Source: Hyaloscypha bicolor E (lineage: Eukaryota; Ascomycota; Leotiomycetes; Helotiales; Hyaloscyphaceae). Taken from it: a stretch of 64,000 nt of DNA. The notes beneath the pieces are model-generated. The model saw nothing but the letters and a program-made list of their open reading frames with translations, was not told the DNA's origin and made no database searches. The stretch spans positions 372,001 to 436,000 of the forward strand of contig NW_020194615.1 in the NCBI RefSeq assembly GCF_002865645.1, read 5' to 3'. The first letter of the stretch is position 1. Every line of letters starts with the position of its first letter. Shown piece after piece: positions 48,708-60,597 of this stretch. A program made the position numbers and the translations under genes.

Positions 48708-49155
48708 CCAGGCTCGGCAGTGGTACCTAATTCCGGGTATTGATCCGTATTAATACCAGAATTGTAAGGTACCAATCCTATCGATTCCAAGCGAGAATCG
48801 CGGACCCCCCTATCTAACCCCTTTAACTATAATTCTTATTATACTTATTACCTTTAATTAAAAAAGTAAGTATAACGTTATAATTAGGAACATCGCTTTA
48901 ATAGTTTTAGATATTTTTATATTAAGGACTTTAAAAAAGTCCACTTTTTTGATGTTCCTTACCCCTCATTAGCTATCTGACCCCTCTCGCAAAGGAAAGT
49001 ACAGTACCTCTATATATAAATTTACTGTTTAAGGTACTTAGCAAATTTCTCGCTTAGAATCAATCCTGGATTAATACGGATCGATCCTACCAATACTAAG
49101 TACCAGGGGGTATTGATACCGGTATTGATACCTCAGGTATTATTGCCGAGCCTGG
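48708..49155. mobile_element. Putative MITE with CCAGGCTCGGCA terminal inverted repeats
   Basis: The left end reads CCAGGCTCGGCAGTGGTACCT. The right end is the inverse, reading as CCAGGCTCGGCAATAATACCT on the other strand. Further inverted similarity (TATTGATCCGTATTAAT against ATTAATACGGATCGAT) lies inside. The interior is AT-rich and non-coding. Length is 448 bp. I cannot identify a clear target-site duplication. Confidence 0.65.
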
Positions 49156-49213
49156 GCTGGGGCTGTGTTGCGTGCAGCACCCTCGAGTCTAGCAGCCGAG
49201 GGACAGGGGGCCA

Positions 49214-49490
49214 TACGAAGGCGCACAGTTTTGAAGATTGTCCATTTTTAGCGGGGTGAGGAATACCAAATCTCACACTTTTAAAAATTGCGCATCGCAA
49301 TGCTACTCCGTCCAAACACTTTAAACTAAGCTCTAGGCAAAAGAGAAGAATCTCAAGTATCTTTCCTTTGTGTTTCAGTGATTCTAAAACTCTAGGGAGT
49401 TTTATTGCGACTTTCAAAGAAGTGGGGGAGATTTTTGAGGATCTCGCTTAGCGAAATGGACGATTTTCAAAACTGTGCGCCTTCTTCGTA
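49214..49490. mobile_element. TA-flanked MITE, family A, copy 1
   Basis: Long imperfect terminal inverted repeats of about 35 bp: left CGAAGGCGCACAGTTTTGAA, right (reverse complement) CGAAGAAGGCGCACAGTTTT with a 3-bp insertion. A TA dinucleotide flanks both ends (49214-49215 and 49489-49490), as expected for Tc1/mariner-type insertion. There is no transposase; the open frame inside is incidental. It shares terminal and subterminal sequence with 60935-61206. Confidence 0.8.
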
Positions 49491-49499
49491 CAGTCACGA

Positions 49500-49815
49500 A
49501 TTGAGTTGACTCCTAAAAGATTCTAATAGTAAAAATAATCATTATTATAAAATAATAATAAGTTCAAAACTAATTATATTTTAAATTAATAAATAGCAAT
49601 AAAGTTTACATTTAAATAATATAAAAACTATAATAATTTTTTAAAGAATTAATAAAATATTTCTCTAAATATAATTTTATTAAACTTATTAATATACTTA
49701 AAGCTTAAAGCTTAATAAGCTGGGTAAAGAAATAAGTTACTGTTAAATATCTTAAGCTTATTCTTTAAAATAATTAGCGATTTAAAAGTTCTCTTAGCTC
49801 TTGATAAGCCCTTAT
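49500..49815. repeat. AT-rich island
   Basis: About 300 bp of nearly pure AT sequence directly downstream of the MITE and upstream of the second NLR. Resembles RIP-degraded repeat DNA; no element ends are visible. Confidence 0.5.
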
Positions 49816-50195
49816 CTCCCTAGCGAGAGTCTTCACGTGACATGAACTGCAAGCTGTCACCTCATCCGCCGTCCTGACACGCATACCATCATGAGAAAGC
49901 TCTGCCGCCTCCAACTAGGGTATGTCGGCGCAGATAGCACTGAGCCCGCCGACGCGTCACATCGTCAATCCAGTGGAAGACCACTTGCAACTTTGTCTCG
50001 GCACTGAGTCCTCATAACAAGGCAGACTGAACAGGCTAAGAGCCTGACCCTTCAGCCTTGGGCTGTGGCATAGTAGCACTGGCAGACTGATAGAGGCTGG
50101 ACTGCAACTTCCCACTGATCTTTCGGCAGGGCTTGCATCCTCTTTGATAGCCTCTGTTGATGAAAATACTCGACCCTGCGCTCAACTTGAAAACA

Positions 50196-53100
50196 ATGGC
50201 TTGCGAAGCAGCGAGTCCTTCGGATCTGATTCTCGACCGGAATGCTCGAGTGTTTCAGATAGCCATCGAGAAACTTAAGCAGACAATAAGTTCCCCGGAT
50301 GCGGCAGCTTTTCAATCAACACTTATCGAAGATGTCTGGGTGGCCGTGGAGGAGATACAAGAGTCCCAAAGAAAGCGAAAATCTCTCCGGAACATGCGAC
50401 GTGTCGAACCGTTTTTAAGGACCCTTGAACAGTACTCAAAAGTTATCGAAGTCGCTTGCAATGGGACTTCCTATCTACCTTGGGTTTGGGTAAGTGATCT
50501 TTGACACACTAAAACGCAGTTGGCTAATGTCATTGAGGCTCCGATCAAGATGATGCTCCAGGTAAGTCTACTGGCGTGGTATTATTATTACCACTGTTAA
50601 TTATTAGCTCGCCGACGAATACACCAATGTCTTTGATAAGCTAGTTGATGCGTATGGTCAAATTGCAGAAGCGATGCCTCAATTTGAGAGGTTGCAACGC
50701 GGATTTGGTGACCAAACCAATTTCCAAGCCATCCTGGCGATGGTATATGAGGATATCCTAGAATTTCATCGTCGTGCCTATAAGTTCTTCCGGAGAAGAG
50801 GTTAGTAATCTGTTACGCTAAGTCTCTGCATTGTTTGATTTTGTGACAGCATGGCATTTGTTCTTCGACTCTCTCTGGAAGTCATTTGAGTTTCGATTTA
50901 ATGGCATTCTCAAGCGACTTTCCCATCACAAGGAACTTCTGATTAAAGAAGCCGTTACAATCGATATTATAGCAGCACGACAATGGAGGATTGAGGCTAA
51001 AGAGCTGATCGTACAACAAGAAAAGAGGATTCATGATTACTACCTTCAGGACTGTATTTCATGGTTCAAAGTGGCGGATGAGCAACAAGATGACGAACTG
51101 GAGAGGTTAGCGGACAAACGGCAAGAAGGTACATGCGAGTGGGTGTTTAAAAACAATCGATTCCAAAGCTGGAAAGATGATGTACATGGCGAGCCAATTC
51201 TCTGGGTCAAAGGAATTCCAGGAGCAGGTTAGTCGACATTTCATTAATGGAACCCTGTGCATGGCGCTCGCTCATCTTGACAGGAAAAACGATATTAAGT
51301 ACCTATATAATCAAGCGCATACAAGAGGAGGAGGCTTTCACGACTGCTTATCACATATGCCACAGCTATACAGCAGGCAAAAACCTCGTTGGAGAAATCC
51401 TGAGAAGTATCACTGTCCAGTTCTTGCGCTCCAATCTTGAGCTTGCCCCATTTATTTTTGAGAACTACGCGAACAAAGGTTTAGCTCCATCCATCGTTCG
51501 AATGCGAAAGTTATTACCGGAGCTCATTGCCACGCTACCCTCAACCCGCATAATTGTCGATGGTTTGGATGAATATCCCGAGACTGACCAAAGAATAATC
51601 TTGACCGATCTGCTTGCACTTTCGAAGCTACCTGGGAGTCAATGCAAGATACTCTTTAGCAACAGAGAAGGGAAACAATTCAATAAGAGCTTGAGTAGCA
51701 AGCCTACAATATCTCTTCGAGACCAGAATGCTCTCAATAAGGATATTGAAACCTATGTTCATGCTAATCTAGAACTTCTGCGTGAAGGGCCGTTAGACAA
51801 CGCATATCTGATTGATTGGATCGAACGTGCTATCGTTCAGAGGGCAAATGGGAAGTACCCAGACAATCATTTTCTCAATTCTGCTAACTCTGTGTCAGGC
51901 ATGTTTTTATGGGTGCGTCTAGTTCTGCGGGGTCTGGATGATTGTGGTAGTGAACAGGACTTGATAAACACAGTCAACAATTTGCCCGATGGGCTCGAGC
52001 AAGCGTGGGTCTATCTGAGCACTATTTTAGTACCTGTCTGAACTCAACTCAGGTACGGCCGAATCCTTGAGCGCGTGGTGGAAGGTGTTACAGAGCAAAG
52101 CAGAGACAAAGCCCTTAGAATACTGGGATGGATCGCTTGCTCATTCCGGATTATGAAGACACACGAGATTCGAGACGGCATACAATTCCATACTAAGGGC
52201 ATGGAACTAAACGATACGACAAAAGTCAAACTAATTGACGGATTCTTTGACTTATGTAAACCGCTTATCGAGGAAGGGCCACAGAATACGATTCAATTCG
52301 TACATTATTCTGCAAAGCAGTGAGTCCCATGCATTTCCCCCACGCTCAATGCGTCTAACAGACGATTCTCCAAGATATATTCTCGATCAGAAAAGCGGGC
52401 CGTTCCTACAATACTACCAATGTCACTACGATCTGTCCTTTGCCTGTATAAATTACATGAACACGAGTCATTGCCTCATCGATCCTGGATATACCGAGAG
52501 CGCCCTGCGGGTTAGAGTCGTCAAAGGCTTTCATAACCTGCATCATTACGCAAATGAGTTCTGGTTCCAACATCTTTTACAGTATGCCAAAAGTGGCATT
52601 GTAGTTGAAGACGAAGACCTCGATGACCCTCTGGAAGAACTTCGGGAGTTCTGGAAAGACGAACCAGGCAAGGGCGCGAAGACCCTAAAGCTGGACGATA
52701 CGACGTCTGCAGAAAGCATCATATCTCAGTTGGAGGCATTGAAATCGATAGAGCGGGCTCAGAAAATGGGGATCGATATCTTAACGTTCCACAAATTCTT
52801 ATCGCAAGAAAATAACAGCCATCAAGATATTAAAGGTAAGTTGGGAAACTTCGTGCTTTGAGACATTGTCCTGATTGCATGCTTGTATCCTAGATCTAAA
52901 GAGCGATGAAATCAAACGCGACCCAACTCACTTCAGCGCAATCAGTCAGCGTTACCAAGACATAGTCCAGTTGCTCACGGAATACATTGCTAAGGACCTG
53001 CCGGAGGGCATCGGGGCCGAGGAACTCGAGAAATTCAAGGAAATTTACCTCGACTCCGCCTTCATTTGCCGCTACCGCGAATGTTACCGCTACTCTAGAG

Positions 53101-53785
53101 GCTTTAAGTCGTCAATAGAGCGCGACTACCACGAGAAACTCCACAACAAACCCCTCCGCTGTGCCGATCCATCATGCGATTTCTTCGCCAGAGGTTTCAC
53201 AAGTAAGAGCGGATTGAATAAGCATAACCGCAAATACCATCCCACACTAGAGGAGAAAGAACTTCCTGTTTTCGAACCTGAGAAGGAGCCAGAACCAGAG
53301 GACACCGCGCCTTCGGCGCCGCAGGCACCACCGCCGCCACTCCAACCTCGACTTGATCCAAGTCCACTCTTGCAGTTTTCCACTCCGGAACCGCAGAAAC
53401 CTATGAGGCAGACCCCGAAGCCGAGAGAGGAGAGAATGAGCAAGGCCAAAAAAGGGTTGCCAGTTCATCATTGTGATCTTTGTCCGAAGGTATTCCTCTC
53501 CTTGCAACATAACCGATATCAGGCTAACGCAAGCAGGTCTTCACACGCAATGAAGGCCTCGAGTATGTCTTCTGTGCCTCCACAATCGAACAGCGCTGAC
53601 AAAAGCAGACGACACAAGCTCAGCCATCAACCCCCAAAGTTCTGGTGCTCATGGCCCGGCTGTAGTCGAGCATTCTATCGTTCTGATTTGCTTGCGCGAC
53701 ACAATATTCAGCAGTGGGCTGCCCTTCTTTTAATTTGATCTACTGTGCTGACTATTGCAGCAAAAATATAATGGATGAATCTTAG
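50196..53785 (+). CDS. NLR-type STAND protein: DUF7708-like, NACHT, C2H2 fingers (module 2)
   Basis: Eleven-exon model: 50196-50489, 50538-50561 (24-nt microexon), 50608-50800, 50850-51227, 51284-52004, 52053-52319, 52375-52835, 52894-53489, 53537-53562, 53609-53713, 53761-53785; 1029 residues, frame exact (an upstream ATG at 50160 adds 12). Same plan as the NLR at 19895: N-terminal block with WVW plus APIKMMLQ and LVDAYGQIAEAMP, Walker A GIPGAGKT (292-299), Walker B IIVDGLDE (386-393), GMFLWVRLVL, then a Pro-rich linker (about 900-950) and C2H2 fingers. The last two introns rebuild two canonical fingers (CDLCPKVFTRNEGLERHKLSH, and one ending HNIQH), which supports these splices. One ancestral intron (51851-51898) appears to be read through. 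The SNF2 gene follows on the same strand 1.4 kb downstream. Confidence 0.83.
50538..50561 (+). other. 24-nt microexon of NLR 2
   Basis: Codes for APIKMMLQ between two introns (50490-50537 and 50562-50607). The paralogue carries the equivalent GPLKFLLL without a break in its first exon, which confirms that these eight residues belong in the protein. Confidence 0.75.
51851..51898 (+). other. In-frame retained intron (48 nt) in NLR 2
   Basis: The segment ends in a typical CTAAC branch and TGTCAG acceptor, and begins GGAAGT where a GTAAGT-like donor is expected. It is exactly 48 nt, the length of the functional intron at the same position and phase in NLR 1 (21522-21569). With the donor lost it is open and adds 16 residues (about 486-501) before GMFLWV. 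Confidence 0.75.
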
Positions 53786-55200
53786 CTTTCGAATACTTAA
53801 AGTTCTGGCAATGAGAGCGGGATATCCGTCTGTCCTGAACCTGCTTTGGCGGGTGGTTCGTACCAACAAGATCCTTCAATGCCAGCAGTTTCGGAGGGGA
53901 CCCTATTCATTGAACCTCCCTTGATATAATTTTCAGACGATCTCCGCAATGACCAACCCTTATCAAAGCATAGTTTGAGGGTGATGTCACTTGAAAAGTG
54001 ATTGATCTATACTCCGTCTTCGCACTTCTCATCTTTTTGAAACAAAGGTGTTGAGGGGGTCTCCCGCCGGAGAAGCATTGATCCTTTGACCTTTACACGA
54101 AGACTGATCCAACATCCCTACTATATCTACGCCTTTTAGCCCTGAATGTGACTTGCTACGTACTTGGGCGACGAGGTGTAACTTGGAAGTTGGAGTGCAT
54201 ACTTCTTCGGATGAGCCTTCCGGATATGGAAAAGTTCAGAAAAATGGTGTTCATGCGCCATTGAGAACGGTGTTGAGGCCTGGCAGAAGAGCCCCCATGA
54301 TTAATCCTTATATTAACCCCTATGTACTTTAGAGCCTCGAAATAGTGTGGAATTATCTGTTGGAGTTAACAGGACATAAATTTTATTGCGAAGGCCAGTA
54401 TCGTCGCTGAGAACACAGCCCATAAGAAGATCTCGTGGCGGAGGCAACGTGATAAGACATAGTGGCGGAGCTATGGAGGGCAAGAATTCAAGTAGTTGCG
54501 CACGAATGCATGAGAACTGCAACAGATCTGTGAATTTTCACTAGATTTTCTGCTTTGGTCTACCGTGAAAGAATGCTGTCGACAGCTTATTGCCGGGAAG
54601 GGACTGAGAGTCGAAGGCCCGGGGGCTGGCGGGCCGGCTTTGGAAACGACCAAGGAATGCCAATACCCTGCCTGGCCCATGGCCTCCTTCTTGCGCGACA
54701 AGTACATGGGCATAGGGTTACAGTACAGTATTCAGTGGGGCTGACGCCGTCCAGCCACGAAGCACAGGTACCGCAACTTTCAAGCGCATGTGAACCGAAA
54801 GGCTTTCGGAATGTTTCACTAACACCGCAGCCATGCTGCTACGAGATAAACGAGCGGTGTCGAAATTTCCCCGGGAAAGTACAGGGCCTTGTTTCGGTTA
54901 CGGATTTGGTGTCTCTTCCATAGCAGGCAGTTGGGGCCGTGGCGGAGCTTGCCGACAGCTTGCAAACGTGGCGAGGGGCCGCCCAGTTGTTGGCTGCTCC
55001 TGGCCTTTTCACATCTCCGCAAAGCCTCCTCAAGACGCAAACGGCGATGGATCACCTCCAAACTCCTTTCGTCTACCGGGTAGGCGTCAATGTTTTCGGG
55101 TGTCTGTGAATCTCTGCGATCTCTAGAACGTCTTGGCATTGCTCGTGATTAGTGCTCCTGTCTGATCGAAGTGGAGGCACCTCGCCGCTGCAGTTCAGCC
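53786..55200. other. Intergenic region between NLR 2 and SNF2 2
   Basis: About 1.4 kb without a supported gene. It holds the NLR terminator and the promoter of the downstream SNF2 gene; short frames near 54555-55139 occur on both strands and look like chance. Confidence 0.5.
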
Positions 55201-58200
55201 ATGGACATTCAAGCTGCGGCTCCCTACGGGAGTCGTAACTTCCAAGAGCCGACTCAAAAACGACGACGACTAGATCACCATTCATTCCCTTCAGCGGGTT
55301 TAAGATTTCAAGCGTCGGCCATCGCACGGCTAGATTCGAAGGATCAGGCTTTCAAGGAGAGAGAGCAGCTTTTATCGGAGAGAGTATGGGATCCCGGACC
55401 CCACAATTCACAGAAAGAGCCTGCGACATGGTCAAGTCCAACCTCGGAAACTACATCTTACTCGAAGGGACATAGTGACTTAACAGGACCATTGTACCAT
55501 CCTTCGGATCTACCAAGGGAAAAGAACCCCCTATTGAGCGGAACTCGGCAAACTTGCCATTCTCTTGTCGTAGAGGGAAATCCTGGCGTGCACATTGCGG
55601 AAGGAAGCGCCTGTCTGTCAGTCACAAGGGACAAAAGCTTGCTCTGCTTTGGCATGGTGAACCTTCAATGGATTTCTTTTCCAAATAAAACATACTAATC
55701 CTCTCAGATATCCGATGTGCCCTTGACAACAACACATTCAAGTATTTTAACCACCGACACTTCAAATATTGCACTATTGTTTGTGGAACCCAACCTTCTT
55801 GTTCAACCCGGCCAGCCTGGCCACTTCGGAAAATTGGATGACCGAATGTCCAAGATTCTAGTTAATCTCGGTTCCGGAGAAGAAATCAAGTTCCAAATTT
55901 ATTGTCGAAATATCAAGTGCCGAGCTGCCCAAAGCAAGAAAGTGGCGCGTAAAGTTGGAGCTAATGAGTTGCAATACTTGTTGAATGCGATTATATATGG
56001 TCCTCAACAACTCTGTGACGCAGTAGGGTTATATTTGACGAAATGCGGCGTCTATCTTCAGGATCCATTGCATTGTGATGGGGACTACAAGTATTCGAAT
56101 CCTCACATCATATCACGGTCAGAAGGGACAGCTATGACTTCTTCTCTCATGAATCTCAAAGCAAAATCAGATGTAGAGGTGATACGGACTAAAGATCTTT
56201 TCGCGGAGCTAAGTGAGGACGACCATCTCCTCTTGACTGAAGCACCTGATGCCATCAATACACCTCTCTATATGTAAGTCTTAACCAGAGTAGCCAGACT
56301 CTCGACTATCTAACGACCTTATATAGTCATCAGAAGAGAGCACTTACTTTCATGACAAGGAGGGAAGAAGGGTGGCAATACAATGACTCAATGGAAGATT
56401 TTTGGGTTAAAGAAGTCGATGAGACCGGCCAGATGACGTGAGTTTGGTCCGAGATGTTTTATCGTTGTCTCTAACCTTAGCAGATACACGAACATGATCA
56501 CAGAGATCTCTCAGAATGCTCCTCCCCCAGCCTGCCCAGGTGGTCTGCTCGCTGATCAGATGGGGTTGGGAAAGTCTTTAACTGTGATTTCCCTCATTGC
56601 TTCGAACACTTGCAAAACGCGGGAACCAATTACTTTTACATCAGAAGGCTATCTCAAACGCTTAAAGTCAACAATGGTGGTGGTGCCATATTCTCGTGAG
56701 CGGAAAGGCTACATCAATTTACTAGCATTGGCTAATGAAATTTAGTTCTTGAAGTTTGGAATACGCAGTTGAAAAGGTACAGCACCATTTCTGGTCGTAA
56801 AAGAATTGAACTGATCGTTCAGACATCTTAAACCTAACACGTTGACTTGGATGAAGTTCCATGGCAATACAAAAAAGAGAACCCTTGACCTGGCCAGACA
56901 CGATATAGTGATCACCACTTTCGAGACTCTTGTTAGTGAGCAGAGCAGGCATCTCAATCCTGAGTACCAAAACGATACACTTTTCTCGTTTTCGTGGCAT
57001 AGGATTGTATTAGATGAGGGTAAGCCTACTCAACAGCTTCCACGAGAACCCTCTGCTAATTGTTAACGCAGCTCACATAATCCGGAATCGAACAACATCG
57101 ATGGCCAGAGCCGCATGCGCAATTCATGCCACAAACCGCTGGGCAATCACTGGCACACCTATACAAAATTGCGTGACTGATTTTGCCAGTCTGCTTCAGT
57201 TCCTCCAGCTATATCCTTTTTCCATCCCCAGAGTTTTCGATGAGCATATTGCTAGGCCATGGCTTAAGTCTGGTGGTGATCGAGATATCTCTTCGATGAA
57301 GAAATTAGTAAACTGCATCTCTTTGAGTCGAACGAAATCGATAATTGATCTTCCTAAACGAGAAGATTTAATTCATCATCTTGACTTCAGCGCAGAAGAA
57401 CACGAGTTTTATAACACGGTGAAAGAAGGGGTTTTGAGGAAGCTCAACGAAGCTGTGGGATCAACTCCAGTACGGCCAGGCCAATACCTGAATGCTTTGC
57501 AATGGCTTAACGAATTGCGACTCCTCTGCAACCACGGCCTCGCACACGCGAAGATAAATGTCAACAAGCCTCTTAGTATCACCCCCCAAGATATTCAGAA
57601 TTGGAACAAATCTACGGCCAATAGAGCCTTCGAGACCATTGTCTGTCACGATGAGGCCATCTGCTCGATGTGTGGAAATTCAATTACAGATGGGGGCGGA
57701 GGAGGGTCCTCTTCCGAGTTTCCCAAACCGATCCTCTCCAAGTGCCTTATATTGACTTGTGGATCGTGTGTCAAGCATTCTATCGGTGGTGAGCTTGCAC
57801 ACAGATGCCCACACGACTCCTTTTGTAAAAGTATCGAGGTTTCATGGGCGTCAGAAAATGAAGGGCAAGCTCGGATAGAAAGGGTCCTTCCTTCGATACA
57901 GCCAGAACGGGTCTCTACGAAACTCAAAACCCTTCTGAAGAGCCTACAAACTTGCTATCTAGGAGAGAAGAGGTATGACTGTATTTCTTTTGAAATTACG
58001 AATACTAATGTGCTGCTCAGTGTTGTGTTCTCCTATTGGACAACTACTCTTGACATTATCGAGTCGTTGCTCCGACAATCCGATATATCTTACACACGTA
58101 TAGACGGCAAACACTCAGGTGAGAGACGAGAGGAAGCGATTGAAAAGTTTCAGACCGATGAAAAAGTTCAAGTCATACTTGTCTCTATCACTTGTGGAGG

Positions 58201-58679
58201 CGCTGGGTAGGTCACCGTCCTCTTCGCATCCGGTCTTTTCACCTTCCTTCCAGAAGATTTGCTGAAACTTGACCAAGACTTGATCTCACCGCGGCTTCTG
58301 TCGCCTATCTTTTAGAGCCACAGTGGAATCCTATGTTGGAAGAACAAGCACTGTGCCGGATCCACCGACTGGGCCAAGCGAAAGAAGTCAAAACAATCCG
58401 ATATCGAATCAGAGGGTCTTTCGAAGAAGTATGAATTGAACCACTAAGAGATGTTTTCCCGTGGATTTTGATGAGAGCCATGCTGACGGTTCCGCCAGAA
58501 AGTGGCAGCAATTCAAGATCTCAAGAGGCAAATTGCTGCGGATGCATTCTCGATTGATGGGCGCAAAAGTCCGCTGGACAGTACAAATCATCTAGAAGTA
58601 GGTCTCCACTCAATCGTGATTTTCTATATTGAACCAGCATTAACCTGTATCACAGCAATTGAGGGCACAGTTGATCTGA
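55201..58679 (+). CDS. RAD5/HLTF-like SNF2 ATPase with degenerate RING (module 2)
   Basis: Eleven exons: 55201-55656, 55708-56273, 56327-56437, 56484-56695, 56746-56776, 56823-57019, 57072-57972, 58021-58206, 58278-58428, 58499-58597, 58656-58679; 977 residues, frame exact. Motifs: KRRRLD nuclear-localisation-like stretch near the N-terminus, Walker A DQMGLGKS (about 401-408), LLEVWNTQLKR, DEAH rebuilt by splicing (about 523-526), WAITGTPIQN, a RING-like insertion (C722, C725, C749, C754, C757, C770), SVVFSYWTTTLDI, GLDLTAASVAYLLEPQWNP and QALCRIHRLGQ. Six intron positions and phases match the SNF2 gene at 16356-19551, and exons of 186 and 151 nt have the same length there. The RING lacks the central His (Ile instead) and the final Cys spacing, so ubiquitin-ligase activity is doubtful. 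Expected nuclear DNA translocase. Confidence 0.85.
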
Positions 58680-59206
58680 CGTGTGAAGTAAAAGCATTGC
58701 AATTGCCAATGCTACTTCAAGGTGTAGGCGCTTTAACTCTACTATAATTGGAGGTTTGTGTGGGTAACAATGCTCCCAGGGAGTCGGCTCCTGAATGTCT
58801 CGTGGGGTGTAATAACAAATTTGGCGATATTTCTGGCGTACAACCTCCCTACTCAGGCTTTGCAGGCGCTTTTCTGACCTCGGTACAGCGCATAGAGCCT
58901 GTAGTGCGGCAGTAAGTGGGCAGCGACGTAACGAGCGTACTGGCCAAAGCCGGTGTTAAGGGATTTTACAAAATAAATTTCAAAACGCGAATGCTTCTTA
59001 AAACTTGCCTAATGAAAAACTTCCTTACCTTTGATTATTCTCAATTACAAACCCACAAGATCCAAAAACCATTAAGTGATCCCAATAATTTAGGTAGTTC
59101 TAAATTCAAAAACGCAGCCCAGGAGCCTAGCAACCACTAAAGAGTTTGGCTTGGAAACACGACTAAATTCGTAAACTTGTATCAATTACCCGAACCTAGG
59201 TAGGTA
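58680..59206. other. 3' flank of SNF2 2
   Basis: Spacer without a supported gene; an open frame at 58916-59140 is probably chance. Confidence 0.45.
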
Positions 59207-59728
59207 CGAAGGCCACGGTTAGAAGTCAGGGTAACATACGGAGGGACAGCCCATAAGTATGTCGACGCGCTACAAGGGCCTGAACACCACACGCGATTCA
59301 ACACTCATAAATTTCCCTATATACTATCGAAAGCCTCTATTTAAACACTAAAATAATTCCTAGGAGGAGGCCTATATCCACGTCTGTTTTTTGTGCTTTA
59401 GTAGTGTGTTGTGGTTGTAACATAAGGCGGTAAAGTTGAGATCCCTGCAAGTGGCGTTGTAATACTTATAGGCTGAAGCTCCGTAGTGGTTAGGCGCTAT
59501 AATGCCCTGTAAAATTCTTGCTTCAGCGCTAGAAGTCCCTATGATTGTAGTCTGAGAGCCTATAAAGTCTCAAAAACTTAACCTCGCTTATCCACACGGA
59601 CTACACCACGGCGTAAAATTCGCTAGTGTTGCCTATAAAGCCCTATAGTTTTAGCGATTACTCCCTATTCTTTTGGGGCCAAAAGCGCCAATCCCCTGTA
59701 TTACCCAGACCTTTGACCGCGGCCTTCG
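59207..59728. mobile_element. TA-flanked MITE with CGAAGGCC terminal repeats
   Basis: The left end reads CGAAGGCCACGGT. The right end, reverse complemented, reads CGAAGGCCGCGGT, one mismatch in 13. TA lies directly outside both ends (59205-59206 and 59729-59730). The 522-bp interior is non-coding. Its terminal CGAAGGC is shared with family A, so the elements may have used related transposases. Confidence 0.75.
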
Positions 59729-59730
59729 TA

Positions 59731-60597
59731 TCTCGAGGAGAAAACTATAGAATGTAGTTAAATATTATGGAATTTCTAATTAATGTTTCCATTTTCGATA
59801 TCATCTACTTATACGAGCTTCGAGACAAAAGAGAGATGTTAATCAAATAATCTGCGAATTCCCATCAACCGTAGAGACACTTAATGGTAATTCTCAGCAG
59901 TCTTGCTTGATATCTTAGGCTCCTGATCAGAACACCTCGTGATTTGAGGCTCTTTCCGTGATGACCTAGTGCTGGGCAGCCCCCTTCTTCCAAAAAGCAA
60001 CACTTCTGATCAACGAATCAAAGTCGCCAAAATCACGACTTGGTAGAAGCAGATGTGAAGATTTCATGTCCACACTGCGCTCGCCGACGGACTGTTTTTC
60101 CTCCGAGTTTTGGCCTCCAAACATGCGCCTCTGGCGTCATCCAACTTTGGGAAAGACTCACCGAAGAGCCACCCACTGTGCAAAGCCGTGAACACCATTA
60201 ATCTTCTGGGATGACGATTGCAGATTTGGGGCGAAACCCCCTTCATCCGCATCGAAGCGTGAAGGATTTTTTTTAGAAAACCCCGAATGGAATCTTCCGT
60301 GTCGTGGGAAAAGATTGCAGTCTTTTGATTTGGGGACGGTCTGGCCAGCATCCAAACCCATGCCTCGCTGGGCCGTGCGATACGTGTTGCCAATGACCAT
60401 CACCGACGGGCCGACTCGAAATCGAAGGAGGGGGAGAGTGTGGCCAGGACAGCACTGGGCGATACAAAACGAAGCAGTCTCACGCGGTGAAGACCCGCAT
60501 CTCCTCGCCTCGAAAGGTTGCATGAGCCGCTTTGCAAGCCCAGAAGCGCCAAGGATACGCTGCATCCTTCATCCAAGTTCCATCCACCACCAGCACA
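59731..60597. other. Spacer between MITEs, no supported gene
   Basis: Minus-strand frames at 60064-60565 are open for up to 135 codons but overlap in different frames and match no family I know. Could be a gene remnant. Confidence 0.4.

Noticed and set aside
60064..60565. Minus-strand frames of 109 and 135 codons
   Set aside because: They overlap in different frames, lie between MITEs, and I recognise no family; possibly a remnant, but not supportable as a gene.
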